Source of the DNA: Candidatus Eisenbacteria bacterium
GTDB lineage: Bacteria; Eisenbacteria; RBG-16-71-46
Length of the DNA: 64,000 nucleotides
Assembly (NCBI GenBank): GCA_035712145.1
Contig: DASTBI010000187.1
Location: 1 to 64,000, forward strand
Direction: 5' to 3'
In this document: one piece after another, positions 59,239 through 64,000 of the stretch
How positions within the stretch are numbered: position 1 is the stretch's first letter
Layout: each line of letters begins with the position of its first letter
Notes under the pieces: model-generated
Told to the model about the DNA's origin: nothing
Seen by the model: the letters and a program-made list of their open reading frames with translations, nothing else
Database searches by the model: none
Position numbers and translations under genes: made by a program

Positions 59239-59943
59239 TCAGCCCCCGACGCCGAGCCAGTCCTGCAGCAGGAACTGGAAGCGACCGATCAGCAGCGAGA
59301 CGCGGGACATCACGGTGTAACCATACCCGGCGCCGAAGGAGACCATGAGGAAGAAGATGCCGAGCTTCGATGCCACGCCCAGCGCCCCCTTGTGCTCGCG
59401 GCTGTAGAAGAAGAACAAGAGGGACGTCAGGAGTCCGAGCGTGAACACCATGGCGTTGATCGATGTCCCGACCTGACCGGTCCACAACGGCTGCAGGCTG
59501 CCCTGGACCTGCGCCACGAAATCTCCCTGCGCGAACCCGGTCGTCTTGATGCCGGCGTACACGCCGATGATCACGGCCAGAGACCACCGCGAGACCCATC
59601 CGATCCGGCCGAAGAGACGCGCGAACAGCAGCACCCCCAGGAGGCCAGGCAGGAAGAGGAAGGCGCGATAGTCGCCGAGCGAAACGTTGAAGAGCCCGTG
59701 CCGGTCGGGCGTGAAGGCCGCGCCGTCCCACATCTCGCGCCCCATGACGTTGCGGAACAACGGCTCCGCAAGATTGGGCGAGATCACGGTCCAGAGGTTC
59801 AGCACGATGTAGTAGCCGGCCGAAACGCCGACGAACAGGTGCTCGGCGAATTTGTAGAGCGGATTGTCCTTGTAGAGGAAGCTGAAGATCGCGAGCGTGA
59901 GGAGCGCCGCGATCCAGATCGAGAGATCCTGGGTGACGTTCAC
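59239..59943 (-). CDS. Polytopic membrane protein of unknown function (operon gene 4)
   Basis: 234 residues with about seven membrane helices (DLSIWIAALLTLAIFSF, AFLFLPGLLGVLLFARLFG, TLGLLTSLLFFFYSR and others). I recognise no family. A charged FLYKDNPLYKFAEHLFVG loop follows helix one. GTG 59943 overlaps the upstream stop (GTGA), so it is made together with the previous gene. It is the last of four small membrane genes and ends just before the lipoate-ligase-like gene. Confidence 0.8.
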   Translation of the reverse strand: MNVTQDLSIWIAALLTLAIFSFLYKDNPLYKFAEHLFVGVSAGYYIVLNLWTVISPNLAEPLFRNVMGREMWDGAAFTPDRHGLFNVSLGDYRAFLFLPGLLGVLLFARLFGRIGWVSRWSLAVIIGVYAGIKTTGFAQGDFVAQVQGSLQPLWTGQVGTSINAMVFTLGLLTSLLFFFYSREHKGALGVASKLGIFFLMVSFGAGYGYTVMSRVSLLIGRFQFLLQDWLGVGG

Positions 59944-60761
59944 GCCCGGCCTCCCTTCCGCTTCATCCATTGCACCCAGTTGCCGAGCAGGATGCAGAGC
60001 GCGACGAACACGTGCGCCATCGACTGGGCATCCATGCCGCGCGTCGCCGTGCCCTTCTCGTTCCGGATCTTCTCGTACTCCGCCGCTCCCGCCATCCCGC
60101 CCAGCAATCCCAGGAGCTGCCCGGACTGGAGGTACGGGTAGTACTCGGGCGCGCTGACCGCGGTCACCCCCGCCACCATGGGAAGATGAAAGCGCGATTG
60201 CACCTGCTGCACCCATTCCTTCGTCCCCGGATAGCCGGACGAGATGCTGACCAGCAGCGGGAAGCTCGAGTAGTCACGGACCCCCTTCATGATGGGCAGG
60301 CTGCGCGTGTCGCGGCCTTTGTGGTCGCGCGGGAAGGCATTGGCGATCCCTTGTCCCATGACCTGCATGACCGCCTCGCGGCCTTCCTTGAACCCGAGGT
60401 TCACCCAGTCCACGCCGTCGACCTTGTTGTTCTCCTGGGCCACGCCGCGCACCACGCGGTCGACCAGGCCGGGCCCGCCGTTCCACAGGCAGATCACCAC
60501 CACCTTGCAGTTCTTGTCGAACAGCTGCTTCAGCGCGGTGCGCGTCATCGGCACCATCTCGGGGATGCCGCCGGGGTCGTAATCGCAAGGCATGAGGACC
60601 GTGGACCCATCGGGAATCTTCGCGATGGCGTCGTGGAAGTTCCGGACGCGGGGCGACACGGTGAGCGGCAATGCCAGCGGGAAGAGCAGAGGCAACAGCA
60701 CCAGCAAGCCCATCAGCAGGAACAGCCAGCGCCGGTCGAGGTTCTCGATGAAGCGGAGCAC
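59940..60761 (-). CDS. Membrane-anchored protein of unknown function (operon gene 3)
   Basis: 273 residues. An N-terminal helix (LFLLMGLLVLLPLLFPLAL) and a C-terminal helix (MAHVFVALCILLGNWVQWM) enclose about 200 soluble residues with alternating strands and helices: VLMPCDYDPGGIPEM, VVVICLWNGGPGLVD, LPMVAGVTAVSAPEYYPYL. The soluble part resembles a Rossmann-like hydrolase fold with a periplasmic location, but no catalytic set is recognised. The start is GTG 60761, three bases after the previous stop. Confidence 0.75.
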   Translation of the reverse strand: MLRFIENLDRRWLFLLMGLLVLLPLLFPLALPLTVSPRVRNFHDAIAKIPDGSTVLMPCDYDPGGIPEMVPMTRTALKQLFDKNCKVVVICLWNGGPGLVDRVVRGVAQENNKVDGVDWVNLGFKEGREAVMQVMGQGIANAFPRDHKGRDTRSLPIMKGVRDYSSFPLLVSISSGYPGTKEWVQQVQSRFHLPMVAGVTAVSAPEYYPYLQSGQLLGLLGGMAGAAEYEKIRNEKGTATRGMDAQSMAHVFVALCILLGNWVQWMKRKGGRA

Positions 60762-60764
60762 GGG

Positions 60765-61427
60765 CTAGTCCTCCCCGCTCAGGTACGAGCGCTCGATGCC
60801 GAGGATCACCCGCAATCCGGTCGCCATCACGCCGAGCGCCGCGCCGATCAGGATCGCGCGCTTCGCGGCGTTCTGCGGGATCTCCATGATCCACTCCTGC
60901 ATGGTGGGAAGCTGCAGCCATCCTGGAAGCCAGGAGGTGGCCAGACTGCCGACCGGAACCCGGCCCAGCATCACGATGAGCGCCGCGACCGCCAGGAGTC
61001 CGGCCTCCACGGTCCGGATGCGGAACGCTCGGAACGCGGCGGACGCGATGTAGAAGGCGAGCATGGAGAACATCGTGGCCGACATCGGCGAGTAGAACTG
61101 GTCGTAGATCCACTTGGACGACGAACCCTCTTCGAGGAAGGCGCCCTTGCGATTGCAGCCGTCGAAGAGGCCGAGGACCACGGTCGAGATCAGCGCCACC
61201 ACCAGGATCAGCTTGTAGATCCATCCCGGATTGCGCCGGTAGATGGCTTCGGCGTTCAGCTTGAGCACGTTGGCGCCGCCCAGCACATATCCGAACGCGA
61301 CGATGATGATGGCGGACGACTGCAGGAAGTCGGCGGGGACGCTGACCACGTGATGCGGGACGAAGAAGCTCAGGATCATGAACAGACCGACCGCGGCCGT
61401 GATCATGAGGGGCAGCTCGCGCTTCAT
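60765..61427 (-). CDS. Polytopic membrane protein of unknown function (operon gene 2)
   Basis: 220 residues with about six helices (AAVGLFMILSFFVPHHVV, ADFLQSSAIIIVAFGYVLGG, ATMFSMLAFYIASAAFRAF, RAILIGAALGVMATGLRVIL). I recognise no family. Between helices it has a polar FDGCNRKGAFLEEGSSSKW loop with a single Cys. It starts at ATG 61427, ten bases after the stop of the DUF6754-like gene. Confidence 0.8.
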   Translation of the reverse strand: MKRELPLMITAAVGLFMILSFFVPHHVVSVPADFLQSSAIIIVAFGYVLGGANVLKLNAEAIYRRNPGWIYKLILVVALISTVVLGLFDGCNRKGAFLEEGSSSKWIYDQFYSPMSATMFSMLAFYIASAAFRAFRIRTVEAGLLAVAALIVMLGRVPVGSLATSWLPGWLQLPTMQEWIMEIPQNAAKRAILIGAALGVMATGLRVILGIERSYLSGED

Positions 61428-61436
61428 CGGTCTCCC

Positions 61437-62681
61437 CTACTGGGTCTGCAGCAGGTTGGTGAGCACGTGGATGTTGGCCGTTTCGAGGATGCAGCCGAGC
61501 AGCACCAGGATGAGGATCGTGATCTTCATGAGATCGGCGCCCTTCAACGCGCCGACCAGCTTGGGCTCCTTCGAGAGATAGGCGCTGGCGGCGTAGAGCT
61601 CCTCCCCGATCAGCGTGTAATCGCACGCCACGACGAAGAATGGGAGCTGGTGGACGTTCGCCGTCCCCGCCACCTGGATCGCGCCGGTCTGGAAGCCGGT
61701 CTCGGCCAGCAGCAGCGATTCCGCGTAGAAGGCGCCCATGAAGATGTGGGCAGCCGGGCGATCGCGCAGCATGATGCCGCCGACGGCGGCGGTATAGGCG
61801 AATTGCTCGGGCGAGACGAAACGCACGCTGTTGGGGTCGTACCCCTCGGGACGCCCGGCATGGAGGTACCCGCTCTTGACCATCTCCTCGGCGATCGTGA
61901 ACGGGATCGGATAGGTGACCGGCACCACGATCGGCGTCTCGTACTTGGCGGTGAGACGCGCGACGCTCTCCAGGATCACGAGGCCGGCGACGGTCTGGAT
62001 CTCGTCGATGTCGAGGATGCCGGGAACGTAGAGCACGGGACGGCCCATCTCGGTGGCGCGCCCGATGGCTTCCTCGATGGCGTCGATTCCCGGAATGCGG
62101 CGGACGAATGGAACCTTGCCCGCCTGGGCTTGGGAGATGAAGAACAGCACGAAGCCGAAGAACAGCACCATCAGGATCAGGACGCTCCACCGCGTCTGGT
62201 TGATCCACTGTGATGTGGCGCGCACCGGACCGGTGACCGAGAGCGCCGGGGTGATGCCTCCGGGTCCGACCGCGGTGACCCGATAGAAGTAGTCGGTGTC
62301 GCGGGTCACCGACTGGTCGGCGCGACTCTCGCTGCCGGCGCTCGCGGAATCCACCACCGTCCAAGGTCCACTCGGGGCGGAGGCGCGCTCGAGGCGGTAT
62401 TGGGTCACCAGGCTCTGCCCGGGCAGGTCGTCAGGAGAGCGCACCCACTGGAGCTCGAGCGCGCGCCCCGCGTCGTTGCTGGCGTCCTTCACGGTGAGCT
62501 TGGAAGGTGGACGAGGAGCAGCAGGAGCGACATCGCTGCCGGTCGCGGCGGTGGTATCGGCGAGGACGGTGTCGGGAGCTGCGGTTCCTTGAGCCTGGAC
62601 CGGATGAGCCGACGCCAGGAGCACGACCAGCATCGCGAACGGCGCGAGCCGCACGGCGAGGCGCGGACCCGTTTGGGGCAC
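61437..62681 (-). CDS. FN3 / DUF6754-type membrane protein (operon gene 1)
   Basis: About 414 residues. A signal peptide (APFAMLVVLLASAHPVQAQ) covers residues 10-31. A fibronectin type III-like domain lies at 65-155 (LQWVRSPDDLPGQ, YRLERASAPSGPW, YFYRVTAVGPGG). A membrane helix follows (WSVLILMVLFFGFVLFFI). A 200-residue domain resembling DUF6754 comes next (RPVLYVPGILDIDEIQTVAG, key part VPGILDIDEIQTVAG; MLRDRPAAHIFMGAFYAE; HQLPFFVVACDYTLIGEE), then a second helix. GTG 62681 is preferred to ATG 62717 because AAGGAGG lies five bases upstream of it. The function is unknown. Confidence 0.8.
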   Translation of the reverse strand: MPQTGPRLAVRLAPFAMLVVLLASAHPVQAQGTAAPDTVLADTTAATGSDVAPAAPRPPSKLTVKDASNDAGRALELQWVRSPDDLPGQSLVTQYRLERASAPSGPWTVVDSASAGSESRADQSVTRDTDYFYRVTAVGPGGITPALSVTGPVRATSQWINQTRWSVLILMVLFFGFVLFFISQAQAGKVPFVRRIPGIDAIEEAIGRATEMGRPVLYVPGILDIDEIQTVAGLVILESVARLTAKYETPIVVPVTYPIPFTIAEEMVKSGYLHAGRPEGYDPNSVRFVSPEQFAYTAAVGGIMLRDRPAAHIFMGAFYAESLLLAETGFQTGAIQVAGTANVHQLPFFVVACDYTLIGEELYAASAYLSKEPKLVGALKGADLMKITILILVLLGCILETANIHVLTNLLQTQ

Positions 62682-62746
62682 CGGTACCTCCTTGGTCCAG
62701 CTCACCAGCACGGCCATGCGACCGTGGCTTCGAGATTGCGCGGCGA

Positions 62747-62775
62747 CCCTAACAACCGCAATTCGTTGCTGTCAA
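62747..62775 (-). promoter_or_regulatory. Predicted strong promoter of the four-gene membrane operon
   Basis: On the minus strand, a perfect TTGACA (62775-62770), a 17-base spacer and TTAGGG (62752-62747). Transcription would start near 62740, giving a leader of about 60 nt. The 153 bp between this operon and the next gene upstream hold nothing else. Confidence 0.6.
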
Positions 62776-62834
62776 CGTGGAAGCGCACCCACGCGGCTCG
62801 TCTTGCGGTCGATCTCATCACTTCTCCGGGGTGA

Positions 62835-63959
62835 TCATGCCTCGATCAGCTCCACGTTGGCTCGCGGCACCACCGCGCGACTCCGATCGTCGACGAACTC
62901 GACGATCATCACCCGCGCCTTGGATCCGCTCTCGAGCTCGTTCAGCTCGGGCGGCAGATCCACCACGGTGCCGATGCGTCCGAAGTGAGGCTGGCGAATG
63001 ACCCGCAGCAGCGAGCCGACCTCGACGCCGGTATGGACCGCCGCGGCCTTGCGCGCCTTCACCTCGCCGCGCGTGGGCACGATGATCTCCGGGCGCATGA
63101 CGCCGGCGCGGATCTGGGTGGCGCCGCTCACCGAAGCGGCGTGCCCTTCGCGGGCCTTCAGCAGCTTCCAGGTGCGATCCGCCATCGGGATGGGACCGAA
63201 GCCTTCGGTGAGCAGCAGCGTGATGCCGAGATCCTCGGAGCCGGTGATGGCCACTCCGAGGTCCCTGCCGAGCAGCAGTCGCAGATCGCGATCGTCGAAG
63301 CCCCCGACGACGACGGCGGCGACGCCGAGCGACTTGGCGCGCATCAGAGTGGCGTGCGAGACCCGGGTCCCGCCCACCACGATCTTGCCGCGATGCGTCT
63401 CGCTCAGGTGTTCGCTGCGCAGCTCGTCGGTGGGCGAATCGTTCACCACCGCGATCTCGCCCTGGGTCTCACCGCCGACGCCGAAGATCCCCTGGATGAA
63501 CGTGCCTTCGGTCTCGACCACCACGCCTTCCTCCGGCAGGACCTCCAGCACGCGACCTTCGACGAAGGCGTCGACCTCGACGGGAATCGGCGGTTCGCGA
63601 AGGATGAGCTGTCCGGTGATCCCCGACACGCTTTCGAGCGTGCCGCGGCTCGGCGCGGTCGCCTTTTGTTGCATCAGTCCGAACAAGCTCCGGCCGCTGG
63701 CGATCAGCTCACCGGCTTCCACGCTCGATCCGATCGGACGCACCAGAGACTCGGGGACCTTGGCGGGATCGATCGCGAGCTTGGCGGCGATGTTGACGGT
63801 CTGCACGTTGCCCGGAAGCTCGGTGCGGGCGACGATCGTCTTCGCGCTCACATGCTCGGAGGCCTTCACGAGCACCTGACCCTTGAGCGGAAGCCGGCGC
63901 TCCCGTCGCAGGACGGCGTGCTCGGTGACCTTCAGTCCCGGCGTGTATGCGTGCGCCAA
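62835..63959 (-). CDS. Unrecognised protein with biotinyl-like and KOW-like parts
   Basis: 374 residues, no signal peptide or membrane helix. Residues 1-60 look like a beta-rich handle (RRLPLKGQVLVKASEHV, then TIVARTELPG). Residues 70-130 show a lipoyl/biotinyl-like hairpin (VEAGELIASGRSLFG, APSRGTLESVSGITGQL). Residues 180-260 hold a Gly/Val-rich domain (GKIVVGGTRVSHATLMRA, VAAVVVGGFDD). The end has a KOW-like turn (VIRQPHFGRIGTVVDLP). I do not recognise the whole protein. The start is TTG 63959, with GGAGG six bases upstream; the upstream gene's TGA directly abuts it. Confidence 0.7.
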   Translation of the reverse strand: MAHAYTPGLKVTEHAVLRRERRLPLKGQVLVKASEHVSAKTIVARTELPGNVQTVNIAAKLAIDPAKVPESLVRPIGSSVEAGELIASGRSLFGLMQQKATAPSRGTLESVSGITGQLILREPPIPVEVDAFVEGRVLEVLPEEGVVVETEGTFIQGIFGVGGETQGEIAVVNDSPTDELRSEHLSETHRGKIVVGGTRVSHATLMRAKSLGVAAVVVGGFDDRDLRLLLGRDLGVAITGSEDLGITLLLTEGFGPIPMADRTWKLLKAREGHAASVSGATQIRAGVMRPEIIVPTRGEVKARKAAAVHTGVEVGSLLRVIRQPHFGRIGTVVDLPPELNELESGSKARVMIVEFVDDRSRAVVPRANVELIEA

Positions 63960-64000
63960 TCAGACCTCCCGCGCGTACATGCCGAGGGCCTGGTTCCAGG
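63960..64000 (-). CDS. C-terminal end of an unidentified gene (partial)
   Basis: Only the last 13 codons are in the window, ending WNQALGMYAREV and TGA. The stop abuts the TTG start of the next gene, so the two are probably in one operon. The product cannot be identified. Confidence 0.55.
   Translation of the reverse strand, partial: WNQALGMYAREV

Overview
The window is one 64 kb stretch of GC-rich bacterial chromosome. There is no sign of a prophage, transposon, plasmid backbone or CRISPR array. It looks like a Gram-negative-type member of the FCB superphylum, and Candidatus Eisenbacteria is my best guess. The pointers are FlgD-like C-terminal sorting tails on three large secreted proteins, a 31-residue lysine/arginine-rich AURKAIP1/COX24-type (bS22-like) peptide, an LpxL-type acyltransferase, a PpiC/SurA-type foldase and an Opp-type lipoprotein transporter. 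This placement is inferred from gene content and has not been computed.

Layout. 1-2460 (minus strand): a tight operon of sixA, two thymidylate-kinase-like genes (the second with Arg for the P-loop Lys) and a CHAD gene cut by the window edge. 2521-3487 (plus): an EamA transporter. 3442-8535 (minus): tRNA-Pro(GGG), lpxL-like, glycosyltransferase, surE, pcm, tRNA-Pro(CGG), acylphosphatase, an RpoD/RpoS-type sigma factor and apt, nearly all overlapping or abutting. 8599-11149 (plus): a secreted repeat-propeller protein. 11199-18159 (minus): a CHRD protein, then merR, gpsA, plsY, der, tRNA-Gly(CCC), miaA and mutL. 18347-22824 (minus): an unrecognised multidomain protein and a giant PpiC-type isomerase. 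22857-24522 (plus): pgeF and a secreted cyclophilin. 24579-32242 (minus): a PPC-domain protein, an M28/DUF4910-like peptidase, a GT87-like mannosyltransferase, a propeller protein and an S55 (SpoIVB-type) peptidase. 32300-36328 (plus): a homocysteine methyltransferase/MTHFR fusion, a small membrane protein, an aminotransferase and a STAS protein. 36330-39832 (minus): mutS and a SPOR-domain lipoprotein-like gene. 40158-47814 (minus): fmdB-like, HU, bS22-like, rnr, pilZ, aroA, cmk, plsC and rpsA. 47832-51956: two paralogous secreted subtilases. 51957-52440: a gene-free stretch with a large inverted repeat and an orphan promoter in front of a foldable segment. 52441-64000 (minus): oppFDCBA, a lipoate-ligase-like gene, a four-gene membrane operon of unknown function, and an unrecognised KOW-like protein.

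How the genes work together. Most of the window is housekeeping: translation (rpsA, bS22-like, der, miaA, three tRNAs), DNA maintenance (mutS, mutL, HU), lipid and envelope synthesis (plsC, plsY, gpsA, lpxL-like, glycosyltransferases), aromatic and one-carbon metabolism, and protein repair and folding. The cell-surface investment is large, with two subtilases, two propellers, an S55 protease, foldases and a peptide importer, which fits a protein-degrading heterotroph.

Expression style. Stop and start codons commonly overlap (ATGA, GTGA, TTGA), and GTG and TTG starts are frequent. Sigma-70-like promoters follow TTGxxx-16/18-TAnnnT. At several genes the -10 box lies so close to the start codon that the mRNA should be leaderless. 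The least explained items are the sixA/kinase-pair/CHAD operon, the four-gene membrane operon at 59239-62681, the possible structured RNA at 52294-52440, and rnr, whose reading frame appears to continue upstream of its first ordinary start codon.
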